This document shows, piece after piece, positions 11,195 through 23,654 of a stretch of DNA of 64,000 nucleotides (its first letter is position 1; each line of letters starts with the position of its first letter). The position numbers were made by a program, and so were the translations under genes. This stretch comes from Bactrocera neohumeralis (taxonomy: Eukaryota > Arthropoda > Insecta > Diptera > Tephritidae): positions 496,001-560,000 of the forward strand of contig NC_065923.1 of assembly GCF_024586455.1 (NCBI RefSeq), written 5' to 3'. Below the pieces are notes generated by a model. That model saw only the letters and a program-made list of their open reading frames with translations, was not told the origin of the DNA and did not search any database.

Positions 11195-11625
11195 ACTTCG
11201 TCCGCTTAGAAGTTATAATACCTTCTCCAGGGGCATAAAAATATTTATTATAATTCTGATCGATCAGTTTGTATGGCAGCTATATGCTATAGTACTCCGA
11301 TGTGAATAATATGATCACAGATTATGAAGTTGCTTGGGAAAATGCTATGCGACAAATATCGTAAGGATATTGAAATAAAAAAGTTTTCCATACAAGGACT
11401 TGATTTTGATAGATCAGCTGGTATGAAAGCTACATGCTATTGTGGTACGAGGGACTTCTTCTGGAAAAAAATTAGTGGGCAAGATTTCAGATCGATACAT
11501 CAGTATATCGACATACACGGACATGGCTATAACGACGGTCACGCTGATCATTCATGTTTTCCTTTCGGCTATTATTAACTTCGTGGGAAACTAAATATAT
11601 GTTGTACAGGCTGTAATTAGTATAA
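11195..11625 (-). repeat. copy of dispersed fly repeat with two internal units
   Basis: Two units with the phrase GATCAGTTTGTATGGCAGCT (11262) or its diverged form GATCAGCTGGTATGAAAGCT (11413) lie about 150 bp apart. Then comes AGATCGATACATCAGTATAT at 11490, a CACGGACATGGCTATAACGA segment, CTGATCATT, and an AACTTCGTGGGAAACTAAATAT end. These phrases are characteristic of a repeat family common in fly genomes and run opposite to the copy at 4155. The apparent 84-residue frame at 11324-11578 is an accidental translation of this repeat. Confidence 0.65.
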
Positions 11626-14600
11626 GACTTTTAAGTAAAACTTGGTCCACCTTCCCGAATATCCCTTGTATCTTGCTCGAAAAAATGGAAAAAATTAGTT
11701 AGTTAATATTGGAAACAAAATTTGCGTTAATTAGGAAACCACAACATATGAGCATAGTTGGCAATCATATTATCTAAAACCAAAACCACAACTACCACTA
11801 AATATTCCACCCAACATTTAATTGAACTGAAAACAAAAATCCAATCTGGCTGCAAATGTTTTATGGCATAAAATTCTTGGAAGTAAAATATTTCGGAACT
11901 GCAAAATGTTAAAACCACACACATACACGCACACATGTGCACATATCAACAATGTATTTGAAGTCATTAAATTGCACATTAAAGTTGCATGCGGCATGTG
12001 GCAGCACACGCGCATACGGGAATACAAACTTCCACGCAGCGTTGTTATATAAATCGGGCACCACACGCAGCACTTGCCGCACGCTGAGCCACCGAGCTTA
12101 GCGTTCACTCCCCCACCCTCCCTCTCGGACACCCACTTGCAGCAGCAGAGTAACACGATTGCTCAGAGCAAATCTAAACATTTACAAAAATTTTACGACT
12201 TTCCTATTGCAACAAACCAAATCGAATTTGCCATGCCACACGGCGCGCTAGGAGCATGTGGCAAGGCAGCTTATTTGCACCAAGCAGGTACACTTCGGGT
12301 GTCTAGTTTAAATCAAATGCAACATTTGTTGCACTTTTAACGGCGGTAGCATACCTTACAGCGCGCTCACTCGAATCTTATTTTTAATATTTGTTTGGCT
12401 TTTATTATTTATTGTTGTTGTTGCATTCAGTATAATTTTTACGGTTTACGTTGTTATTGTGCATTCTTAATGTAATAAAAATAAAATGTTGCGAATTCTA
12501 TAAGCCAAACCACCACCCAAGCATGTTGCACCGCCGAAATGTTGCCAATGTTGCAAATGTGCGTGACTCCGACGAAACTCTGGTCATGAACAGTGCAAAT
12601 GCATACCCACACAGCAAATAAACGCTGTGGAAACAAACAAAATGCAACAGCAGGTAATAAAATTAAATGGAATTAAAACCAGCTACAACAATTGCAATAA
12701 AGCTAAACGAAATAAAACTAGTCAAATGACACAAATGCCGCCGCTGGCTTGAGGCAAGTTGGTTGGCTGACGGGCTGCCGGGCTGCCGGCTTGGCAATGA
12801 CAAAGAAATGACGCAAGGTGCAGACAAAGGTGGCAAGACAGGGCGGCCGGAGTGCGCCGGTGCAATGTTGCAATGTTGCAGGCAATACAACAACAACAAC
12901 AACAACAGCAATAGCATTGGCAATCACCATCACATGCGAATAAAACTAAAAGAGCAGGAAAATGCGAACTTAAACTATAAAATAAACATTAAACATAGTA
13001 AAAACACTTTTTATGAGGCTCTCAAAGTGACGGAATCGTAATGGCATGAAATGGTGCAAGCAACAACGTCGCATTGCCGCAGCGAATGCAGCATGCTGCA
13101 TGCTACAGCTTTCGCTCGGCTACAGGCGGCCGAGAATTTACGTGCGCGCTGCTGTGGTGCGGTGCGGTAAAGGGTGCTTGTTGTGGCGGCCTAATGTTGT
13201 TGTATCGCTGTGTGGCATGTCGCACGGTGTTGCCATCAGCATTACTATTACACCAACTTATAGTTATAGCGACACTCGTACCGCTCTTTCGGCATGTCTT
13301 TCTGTACGCTCATTTGTTTGCATTGACGCGTGCATGCCTTCACTCCACACACCATCGTTGATGCCACCAACATGATCAACATTAAAATTCCACATTTTAA
13401 ATTTTATGTTGTCATATGTATTCCGCACGCATACAAATGCGCTTGTTGCACCAACGCATGAGGCAAGTATGAGTTGCATAAATGGCGGGTTAAAATGTTT
13501 ACCGCCAATTGCTGTTGTTGTTTTTAGGATTTTATAGCACGACTTTGATATAGTAAAATTCATTATCCTATACATTGTGCGTCATACTAGGCTTAAGTGC
13601 AGTGGATTTGAAAGCCTAGGGAGAGGCGACAATTTGCCACTTGCAACAAAAACGGGTGTGTGGTAGTGAGTTGAGAGACAACTTGTCTCGTATAGAGTAT
13701 ATGTACATACGTATATGTTGCAGTTCAGATATTTACACGAAACATTTTAAGGTTAGGTGTATGTCTTGGCTACAAACAGTTACGTTAGTTTGCTTTGGAG
13801 TTTCCAAAGGGCGTTTTTAAGAATAAAGTTCATTTGACAAATTTTGGAACTGTTCCAGTCTAAAGAACTATTTCAGTTTATAGGACTGAGAGTTTCGGGA
13901 ATGGAGAAGGATAAGTGAAACTTGGCCGGATGGAAATCTGGGTCCATTGAGGTTACTTATATCCGACTTTCGTGGTAACGACAAACTCTCCTAAGCTCTG
14001 TTGATCTTAATGATGGCGAAAAGTATATACGATTGGCTAACATTAAGAAAAAATACTTTTATCATAAAATATATGCATATATGTATGTATATGTATATAT
14101 ATTTTTCGATTTTGTGGTCGCAACTGAAAAGGCTGTGAAAGCACTTTTTTGAAAAGCTTGAGATTGGCGACGAGAGTGCCTAAACAAGAGAAAATGTATT
14201 CATATTAATCGTAACTTTCTCATCTAATGACGTGAGTAAAATCACAATTACGATAGTTCACCGAAGAAATATAACATTAATTTCAGAGTATAGAAAATCC
14301 GAAACATATAGTAAATACAAATATCTCCCTAAAAGTTGGCTGTAAAACCTTGTACGTTGGAGAGCAAGACTCTCAAAGGAATTGAATTTATTAGCTGGCT
14401 AAGCATTTCGGTCTTAAACTTGAATTTATTTTAATTGGAATAATTTTATGTCTCTTTATGCCTATTCAGTTTGCTAACAAGCAAATGTACATACATACAT
14501 ATGTATATATAATTAATGATCCTTTGTTGTAATATGCTCCGCTATGGATATAAATACACTTATATTAATATATGTAAGTATATTTATGGGCGCGTGCCAA

Positions 14601-15635
14601 TGTGTCGTTCGTACTGGAAGGAGGGAGTCAAGCGTGTAGGTGTAAGTGAAAAAGTTTAACTTTGTGTAATAAATATATTTGATATATTTGTTTGGCTTTG
14701 GCGAACTTTGAACAGCAATGACGCACCCACACCGGCTTGCCGACCAAAGCAGGGTTGAAATGCCAAGGAAAACGCTAACTCATACACAGGCTAGCCTCCG
14801 CCCGATACACGTACAATAAAATAAATGGCTTTTGTTATCGTCGAATAATAAAAATAACAAAGCTATTTCGGTAGCGAACTCAAATTATAATATACTATAT
14901 AATTATATTGGATTTATTGATTTATGACATTAATGATGACGCTGGAATAGGACGCTTAGGAATATTTGCTGTTAAATAGTGTGTTGAGCAAGTGGGCAAG
15001 GAAATTAAAATTATGGAGTATCTCTAGCATATATTTTGGCGCCTTTGCTTGGTGTAATGTAAACATATGACCTTTTATTTTACTTTAAGTTTTAGGTCCG
15101 AAAACAATTGTTTGACATTTTGAGCTTAGGTAACTTATTGCCTTTAGTGGCCCACCTGGTGTGACAACTTAAAAACGGTGATTTTTGAGAATTTCAAAAA
15201 AAAAACTCCTGTATCAACTGTTTTAAAATTTTAAGAGCTAACATATTTTAAGAACACACATTAATTTTTTTTTATAAAAAAAATTTAACTTTTTTTTATT
15301 TGTAAAGATTTTCGACAGCGCTAAACAATTTTCTCCACTAATGAATTGATTGCGGACTTCTCAATGCCCGAAACTTTAAAAACAGTCTCTCGAGTACATA
15401 TTGCCCCGTACCGACCCACGGCCGAAAACAAATTGAAAATATATAAAATGGCGGGGTTTCAAAAAGGGACGTGTTTGGTCTGTCAAAACTCGATTATTGA
15501 TTGGAGCAAGAAACTCATTGCATGTCATTGTACAAAGAACTGGTTATAAGCAGAACATGCAGAATAAATTTGACGGTGGACATATGTAACTGGTAGGTTA
15601 GAGTTTAGAAGCTACAAGTCGAAGCTTTGGTTTCT
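11626..15635. other. long non-coding stretch with GC-richer core
   Basis: 11626-12300 and 12600-13380 are GC-richer than the surroundings and contain CAA runs (12890-12910), GCTGCC/GGCTGCCGG repeats (12770-12790) and many GCA/TGC-rich words. This composition is usual in unique fly intron DNA. From 13400 to 15630 the sequence becomes AT-rich, with TATG microsatellites at 14070-14100 and 14490-14510. The frame at 15346-15549 has four Cys but matches no domain I know. No transposon or exon could be supported. Confidence 0.5.
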
Positions 15636-15915
15636 TTATCTTTATCTTTATTTTTATTTTTATCATTATCTTTATCTTATTCTTTATCTTTATCTTTATC
15701 TTTATCTTTATCTTTATCTTTATCTTTATCTTTATCTTTATCTTTATCTTTATCTTTATCTTTATCTTTATCTTTATCTTTATCTTTATCTTTATCTTTA
15801 TCTTTATCTTTATCTTTATCTTTATCTTTATCTTTATCTTTATCTTTATCTTTATCTTTATCTTTATCTTTATCTTTATCTATATCTTTATCTTTATCTT
15901 TATCCTTATATGTTT
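15636..15915. repeat. (TTTATC)n hexanucleotide array, about 280 bp
   Basis: The array is imperfect at both edges (TTTATTTTTATC variants at 15636-15672, TTTATATC and TTTATCC variants near 15880-15910) and nearly perfect between about 15673 and 15878, giving more than 30 consecutive units. Reading it as codons gives the alternating Ser-Leu frame seen at 15627-16004, which is not a gene. Such an array should vary in length between individuals. Confidence 0.97.
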
Positions 15916-17877
15916 CTTTATATTTATACCGTTATATACACGCGTTCAAATTACTCGGTGTGCGTGTGGGTCATATTTGCTCCATCAGAGTCGCATTTGT
16001 GTAAGTGCGAGTTTGGCTTGGCTCTCATGCGACGTCGAACGCGGACTTACGCAAAGAAATCCTTTACAATTTCACAACGACAGGGCCTTGGCTGTTTGAG
16101 CAAGTTGCAGCGAAACTATCACTGCAAGGAAAGCATCAGACACACACACATGCATATGTCCTTGCTCCTCTATTTCTACACATTTTCCTTACAGTAGTTT
16201 GGTTTTGTTGCAAGTTATTGTTGTTGCGTTTGAATGCTAACAAAAGTTTAAGTTTCTTGCAAGACGAAGCATTTGGCGAAATCGAGAGAACAACTTTCTT
16301 ACAAACCCAGACACGCACACGAACACATATACATATGAATGTATCGCAGTGAACTTATGCTACTCTGGCACACTATTGCCGACATCTTCAGCTTCGTTTT
16401 AACGGCTTCTTTTTGCTCTGCTTACATACAAACACACACGCACGCGAACACAGGCTACGTTGGCTCAATCTACGGCGTGTTGCTAGTGGTGCAGCTTCTT
16501 TAAGTAGCTTTTCTTCTTGTGCTTGGTAGGAGGCATGCACTTGTTTTTTTGCATATTGTTGTTGTTGCGGCCCGACTTGATCACCAACTGGTGTTTACTG
16601 TGCTCCTGGTCGCTGTGCAGCATCTGCATTCACGCAAATGCATTTTTCCGCGGCGCACGCAACATTTGCTGCATGCAACAATTTGGAAGTAAGTGCCCCT
16701 GATGCGTTAGTGCGTTGTGGCAGTGCATTTACAGCACTTACATATACATACATAAGTATATAATCAGAAGCGAGTTGTACTCAATATATGCTAGTCTCAA
16801 GGCAGCAATAATGGCTCAATCTCACTGGCGTGCCGCGGCAAGTGTCATACCTTCCTTTCATCGCAACTCCTAAACACTCACGCAAACAATGAGCGTGGCG
16901 AACTATGTAACGGTAAGTTTATTTCGCCAGCTGCCCGTTCACAACGCTGTTTGCCTTGTAGTTTTTCGCATTTGTCGAATGTATTTTTAATGCAATTGCA
17001 TCTAAGAGTCTTGCAACGAGTCCTTTGTAGCACGTTTGAAAATAATTTGTTCACAAATGCAACACTGCATTCCTTTGCTGGAAATCCATCGAACACCGAC
17101 CAATGTGCCAGCCGACTTGCTATCAACTTTCGCAAGCGTCCTTTCTTTTCGCTGTGCATTTCGCAGAGAACTTTCGTGCGTGTGGACCCGCCAAAAATGT
17201 TCGCATATCAGCGCATGGCCGGCATTTCGAATGCACTGCAAATCCTTAGTTATTCACTTGTGCGTCATGTGAGAATGCGGACCCACACCCACCGAACTAA
17301 CAGTCCCCGGTTTGCTCACTGATAGCTCTGTGAGTTCACTGCATACATTATATATACATATACATATATGTACATATGTGTGAATGTGTATATTATATTA
17401 TTATTGCATTGCATTGCCTTGCTTGAACCACACACACACACATCGTATATATTTTCAAAGTTGACTATTTTTTTATACGTATTTGCTGTTTCTAGTTGGT
17501 CGTGTTTTGCTGCAACTTTTTTAGCTTGCGTGTTCGGATGCGCGCACTTCCGACTACATCCGCTCAAAACACATACACACAAATTCTAAACTTTCAGGGT
17601 TTCTTGCACTCTGACCGTGTTTGTGCAAGTATTTCAGTTAACTTACATACACTCACACACACACTCACACAAAATGTCGTTGTATATTGCTGCACGCTTG
17701 TTTACGCAATTTATGGCAATATTTACAATTTTCGGTTGCAACATGAATTTTGTCGGTTTGTAGATGGAGTCCTGAAACTTATTGTTTACCACATGTCCCG
17801 GCGTAAAAGTGCCGTTATTGCAGCACTGCACTTAGAGGTTGGAGGGGGATGTTATTTCCGAATTCCGTAAAACTTTA
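15916..17877. other. non-coding stretch, GC-richer and CA-rich
   Basis: Contains short CA runs at 16138-16150, 17432-17444 and 17650-17670 and a CATATACATA microsatellite at 17345-17375. Overlapping frames on both strands at 16878-17330 share the same DNA and none has recognisable motifs. It looks like unique host intron DNA. No exon could be supported. Confidence 0.5.
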
Positions 17878-18212
17878 TTATGTTTTCAGGTTGAACTGTT
17901 GCTTTGGAAATGTAGGATTTCGAAGTTCGAAGGCATCTTTAACGTAACATAACGGAACCACAGCCGCAATTACTTCGGTCAATTGACCTGAATATGGCTT
18001 GTTAGAACCTCGTTTTCATTTCTACGTGGCTCTGGCGATATGTAGCTGACCTCAATGTAGGTCTGTAGGTCCGGCGTCACATTTCCAGGCAGCTCTAAAG
18101 AGATTTCTCTGATCGCCTCTTGATGCATACTTAGGGTATCACAAAGCACCGGTATTTCAACTGTTTTAGTGGGATCTCTGTAAAATATGCCTCGAGAACT
18201 TCTACCGAAACC
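17878..18212 (-). pseudogene. decayed reading frame of unknown origin
   Basis: On the minus strand a frame of 77 codons stays open from 18212 to the stop at 17979-17981 without any ATG at its start. Its composition is balanced and protein-like (for example EAIREISLELPGNVTPDLQ), unlike the Phe/Cys/Ile-rich noise frames around it. It is preceded directly by a stop (18213-18215). Next to its end a second frame with similar protein-like composition (for example QLTEVIAAVVPLCYVKDAFE) runs on to a TAA at 17878-17880, which suggests one coding sequence broken by a frameshift. I do not recognise the family. It could be an old transposon gene, an integrated viral gene or a lost host exon. Confidence 0.45.
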
Positions 18213-18215
18213 TTA

Positions 18216-19414
18216 ATCAAGAGCGTTAGTATTGATAATTAAATAAATTAAGGTTGCCAAGTCGTAATAAACCTGCTCAGCTCTTAAAAATGATACCATC
18301 TAAAATACTAGGATTATCCTTGGCAATCGTCCATTATGTAGCGGTGGCATAATATTCATACTCATAAACCCAAGTTTTTTACAAAAAAAAAACATGACCA
18401 TAAAAGAATTGATAGCCAACGAAGCTTACATAAAAGACATCGCTTAGACATCCTAACTGTGCCAAGTTTTTTAGGTTGGTTGTTAGTTAGAGGAAAGCGC
18501 TCAGCATTTCGGTGGAGACCAGTACAAAATATATGAACTGATACATGCTTATGGTTGGATGGGTTCAGAAGAGCTCTATATGAAATTCAGGAAAGTCTTG
18601 AAAAGTGCTTAGCCGTAGTTTACAGATATTTGAAATTTTTAATATTATTAACACAGGAGTTGTAGGTCAATTCGTTAACGAGTGATGGTAGAAAACGGAG
18701 CTGGTACAGGTTGAACAGTTAACCTACCCCTATCATCTGTTATTGCTCACGGTGGAGCGTCCGTTGACCTAGATATTTTCTACCTTCACTAGGCAGACAT
18801 TTCTTAAATTCTAGGACCCATAGCTCCTCACATTGGGCTATGTGCTTAAACTTATGATCATTTCAAGGTCATGGTTGCATTTGTAAAATTCACAAGAGGT
18901 TTTTCTCGACGAGAGTTGAACCTCACCAATTCTTTCGTAGGAACTGCTACTTTTTTTGGAAGTCCCACAGCCAGATGACCATAGAAGTCTGTGACGATTT
19001 CAAGGAACATATCAATTATGCATATTCAGTTCTCACCGTGATGAGCACGTCAGATTCTAATGAACTCCACTACATTAAGGGCAATAGGTGGGCCTCAGGC
19101 AATGTATTATTTATTGAACAAGGTATTGGAACTAGCAAGAATGGTGTAAAATGTTAATCAGAGGATCGGAATCCAAGCAATTTGTTAGAAAACGATAATC
19201 ATTATACATAAGTATGTACAAATGTAGTATCGACCCGACATGCTAAAAAATGTTCCTTGGTTTTTATGAGTAAAGTTAGTTAGGTAGTTCAAATCGTTTG
19301 GACCGATCCCGAGATATGTGATTCCACACATTAAAGTCTCTGGCGTATATTCTCTTAATGTCAATAGGAGTTCATATAACATTTGTTGTAGCTTTTCTTT
19401 TTTAACATTTTTTG
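18216..19414. other. non-coding stretch, no gene recognised
   Basis: Short frames only. The frame at 18975-19157 shows no known motif. Minus-strand sequence at 18850-18960 is briefly open with protein-like words and might be a further decayed part of the unknown frame at 17878-18212, but the link cannot be shown by eye. Confidence 0.4.
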
Positions 19415-19690
19415 CCCACAGCTTCCCCTAGCTACCGCGATCCCCTGTCCGAAATTACAGCTCTCTCTATATCTTAATTTTGACCTTAGTTATGGCATTT
19501 TATAATTGTTCGGTTAATGGGGTTTTGTGGGCGCGGCAGTGGTTCGATTACGCTCATTTACAAAATCGTAATTTGTTTTTGTACTAAGAAATCCTTATAC
19601 CAAGTCTCATCAAGATATATAAATTAATACAAGTTACAGCTACAACTGTTGTACTCTGTAGCAACAAGGTCTAGAATATAAAAAGTCTCA
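19415..19690 (-). repeat. relic of dispersed repeat related to the 27807 element
   Basis: The phrases GGGGTTTTGTGGGCGCGGCAG, then GTGGTTCGATTACGCTCA, then ACCAAGTCTCATCAAGATAT, and GTTGTACTCTGTAGCAACAA are diverged forms of a repeat common in tephritid genomes. Its reverse complement begins TTGTTGC...GTACAAC and contains a 'CACGCCCAC' motif, as the element at 27807-28612 does. The match rests on recognised phrases and is not an alignment. Confidence 0.5.
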
Positions 19691-22600
19691 GATGATATAT
19701 CGCAGGAAAAATTTAATGAAACGTGGATTCAAAAGTTATAAATACAACTTGCAGAGATATTGTCGACCAGATTTCCAGTCACGGATTAGTTTTAGTTTGG
19801 TGCACGAATTCTTTGAAGCCGATCAAGAAGAGGTTTCTCTTTGCTGCAATATAAGAACCATTAACACTCTTTTCCGCAAATTTAGCTCAACTGGCGCTTA
19901 CCACTTTGGTGGGTTGATGCAAATTACCGAATGAAATTTCAACTTGTAACGGCAGCAGCTACGACTAATTGTGCTTTTCTTTCATATAATAAACAAAAAA
20001 TATGGACACCATACATTTGCAAATACTCTTTATAAAATATATGTATGCATGTGTGTATGTATATGCAATAAAAAATGCCTGTATTTTAGAGGGGTAATTA
20101 ATCTTTTTCATTTCCTTTTTTACATGCATTAATTTTTACTTGGAGTTTTTGTATTAAAATATTACCGCAACTCAGCTAGCCGCCACAGGAATGTGTGTGG
20201 TCAGTGTTTGTGTGTGATGTGGTGCTATCAACCACCACCGTCATGCGGCATCTTTTCGCCTGTTTGTTCTTCTTCTTCTGTGCACTTGTTGGCGTTGTTT
20301 GTTTCCTCCGTTGCAGCAGCGTGTAATTTTTCATTTTCCACTTGAACATCTGCACACATACTAGGTGCCAAAGTAAGCGTAAATACTTGTACGTGGACGT
20401 ACAAACATATTTATTTATAGATGTACTTACTTGATTGTATTCCTTGCACTTGAATATTTATTGTTTTTATGTGATTCGTTTCTTCTTATTTCATTTTTAA
20501 ATTTTTATTTACATTTCAACTTTTTCAGCAGATTTTTATATCGTTAGTTGCCGTTGTTGTTGTTGTTCATGGTATGGTCCACGTAAGGTGAATACAGTTA
20601 ATTTCACATGAATGCGGGTATTTTCAGCTACAAGCGTTGCATACTGCTGAATTTTAGTAGACAGCGGGTCGGGTGAATAGTCAGTGTGTCAGTGTGCAAA
20701 TCTTAATTTTCACAGTTAAAAAATATTTTATTGGAATTTTTTTCCCATATAAAAATAAATCATTTAATTCCTAAGTGGAACATGGAATTTTTCGGTTGGA
20801 TAAATTTAATTTTTCTTGCTTTTATTGTATTGGGGAATTGCATTGTGGCACTATTGTTGTCAGCGGTGATCTTTAAAGTTTCCTTTCCGTATTTGTTTAT
20901 AATATTCCAAGTTCTACCTTTAGTTTTCATCCAAAAATATTTTTTTTAAATTACCATAAACAGTTACTTTAATGTCGAATGTCTCTTTGGATAGGTATAA
21001 TGATACGTCTGACTTTCAGTAATTCTATTAGTCCAGTGAATTTCGGATCGTTAATTGTTACCGTTTGCATATAATCGATCTTATTTGACACTGACTGAAT
21101 TATAGATATACATACATATGTATGTATAATATTATTTTGCAGATGAGTACAATATTTTGGGTTAGAAGACTCGTACCAAACTTTTGCAAAAACAAGGTCG
21201 AGTAGAGGGACCAAAAGAAATGCTGGACAACGAAGCCTCCGAAGCCAATTAATTTTGGCCAAGAATACACGAACAAGAACTGCAGATTGAATCATACTCG
21301 TAATAGTTCCTATTTGGAAAACTTTTCTATTTGACAAGATATTTACACCAAATGTGGCAATTTTTAATTGGATCAATATCGCGTTTAACTACCAGGCAAA
21401 CTGACTTATCAAAATTAAGATAAAGTTCTTTATATAAGATATATTTACGTTTTTTTTTAACTTTTATTAAACTGCACTTTAAACAGATCTCAATTCTCGA
21501 TAAAATATATTTTTTTGACTTAATATTTTTATAATTTTTGCACTAGTATCAACTATTCGATAATCTCGCGTAAATAAAGCGTTAAAGGAAATTTTATATT
21601 TCGAAAAGGTGACAACCTTTTAGAAAATGTCCAATATTTAGAAAAAATGGATTTTTTAAATATATATGTATGTAGTATGTATGTATGTATATACAAGCAT
21701 TAAAACACTGGTGTACCTTTTGGGTAATTTTATACAAAAAAGTGGACTCACCCTAATGCGCATTTGCATATCCAAGGAATCGACTGTGTAATTATTTCAA
21801 TTAAAATTTCAAATTATATATTATTCTGTTATCGCCGTTGTAGTGAAGCACACACATACTCCCATATAGAAACATAAAGCTTAAATTAGCATTTTTGTTT
21901 GGCGTCTACAATTCGTTTGAGACTTCGGCGAAAGAAGCGATTGAGTGGAAGAGAAGAGCAAATTGTTGGTTGTTTTTTCCACAGCTATTGCTGATTTGAT
22001 CAGTTTTATGTAGTCGGCAACACGGACTTACATACAATCACAAGTTTTTATACACGTTTTCCTTATGCACCTTTTCGCAGCATTTAATTTTTTTATTTCC
22101 GAGAAACTGGAAATTTTTTTTATTATTTTTTGTTTTTTCTTTTTATGCTTTAAGGAAATTTTGGTGGGACCACAACAACGGCTACGGCCGGTGCTTGTTG
22201 AAAGCTTAACTGCACAATTTAAAATTAATAATTTATACACTAAAGTATTAACTTATCGAAGCAATAAAAAAATATTGAATATTAAAATATTGTTAATAAA
22301 TATTTGAGCCGATATGAAAATTGAGCCTAGTTTGAGCCAATTATGTTGACAGCTATTACCTGCCCGCATGAGTGAATGTTGAAAAGTTGATATATGTATG
22401 TGGATTGAAGTGTCGAAAATAATTGAATTGGCATAACTAGCGCCGATTAGTCAACAAAATACCAGTTCCACGAAGTGCCCACTGAATGTGAATTTGTTTA
22501 GCGAGCGCTGTATCTTAAATATTTTAATTGGATTAATATACCAATATAAACCAACACTCAAGCGTGATTAGATTCACACACATATCTATATATACATATG

Positions 22601-23654
22601 TCTTAAAACGAAACTTGTTATGCAAAAAACTTGTTAAGCATATCTACAGTGAATCGGGAAAATGAACGTAAATTGCAACGCAGGCAAAATATGGATGCTA
22701 ATACGAAAGAATCCATAAGGATTGGTATGACATAAGAGTGAAATAATTCAATGTGTTCAAAAAGTTTAACAATACCTCTTTGAAGTTAATACCGATATGA
22801 CACTTATGGTTGCTCTTTATATTTACTTCCTCAATTTATGAACGTCTGGAACACTGGAAAACTCAGTGTCACAGTTTTTCAATTTCTAAATGAAATATAT
22901 GCTTTCCAGGCATAACAAATCCTACAATTTATTAGTATTTGCCTGGGCTTGAGAATGGCGAATCGAACCAACAACTGGTATATATGTAATATACTAGTAT
23001 AACGTAAACATAGACTAACAAGAGAGAGTAGTTTAAGGAGATTAAATATGAACACTAGGGAAGAAAGAAGTATTGGCAGATTAATCCATACAGTAAATAA
23101 TACTTGGCCCTGTATATTTATACCACCAAGGACTTATATAAGGAAAATTATTTGATTTTTTATACAAGACTGGTAAATAATAATTAAAAATTAATAATTA
23201 GCATTATTAACTCAATTAGCAACTAACATTGAGATCGGGAAAATTTCGGTTTTCAGCTTTCTCGATGCGATCTCTAGATCACATTTAGACATAGCGAAAA
23301 CATAGAAAGCATCCTGGATTTTTACGATCATAATACTTCGTTTAACATATGTATATTCGTTTTATCGATTTCTGATTAGTCTTGTTAAGGTCTGTCCAAT
23401 GTCTTGCACACTTCCCAATATGGCAGGTGATTATGATCAATGATTAGTTGGTACACGAGTACTCTTAACCCCAATAATTTTATCTTCAAGTAACATATTT
23501 TAATCGGGCGTTGGTGGGAGCTCAATTTAGTAATAGTTTAGTGTATCTATACTAAATATAAATTATTGTTAGTTGAGCTTTTTAAGCATCTTCTATCAAT
23601 AAGCACTTCTATCAATAATACAGTTTGTTTACGGGGATTGAAATACTTCTAATA
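19691..23654. other. long AT-rich stretch with one small repeat relic
   Basis: Mostly AT-rich, with TATG microsatellites at 20035-20065, 21110-21130 and 21660-21695. 21300-21362 (TTTGGAAAACTTTTCTATTT, then GACAAGATATTTACACC) is a fragment of the dispersed repeat seen at 4155. 20160-20360 is slightly GC-richer with CTTCTT/GTTGTT runs. The frames at 20969-21376 and 22028-22307 lie in AT-rich DNA and show no domains. No gene is recognised. Confidence 0.5.

Noticed and set aside
11324..11578. 84-codon frame with Cys and His residues resembling a zinc finger
   Set aside because: The DNA is a copy of a dispersed non-coding repeat, recognised at nucleotide level in both orientations elsewhere in the window.
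12763..13375. Several overlapping frames in a GC-richer block
   Set aside because: Frames are open on both strands at once, as expected from composition; no splice sites or domains could be supported.
15346..15549. Frame with CLVCQ and CHC, a possible zinc-binding domain
   Set aside because: The spacing does not fit a family I can name and the surrounding DNA is AT-rich noise.
15627..16004. 125-codon Ser-Leu frame
   Set aside because: It is a direct translation of the TTTATC hexanucleotide array and carries no information beyond the repeat.
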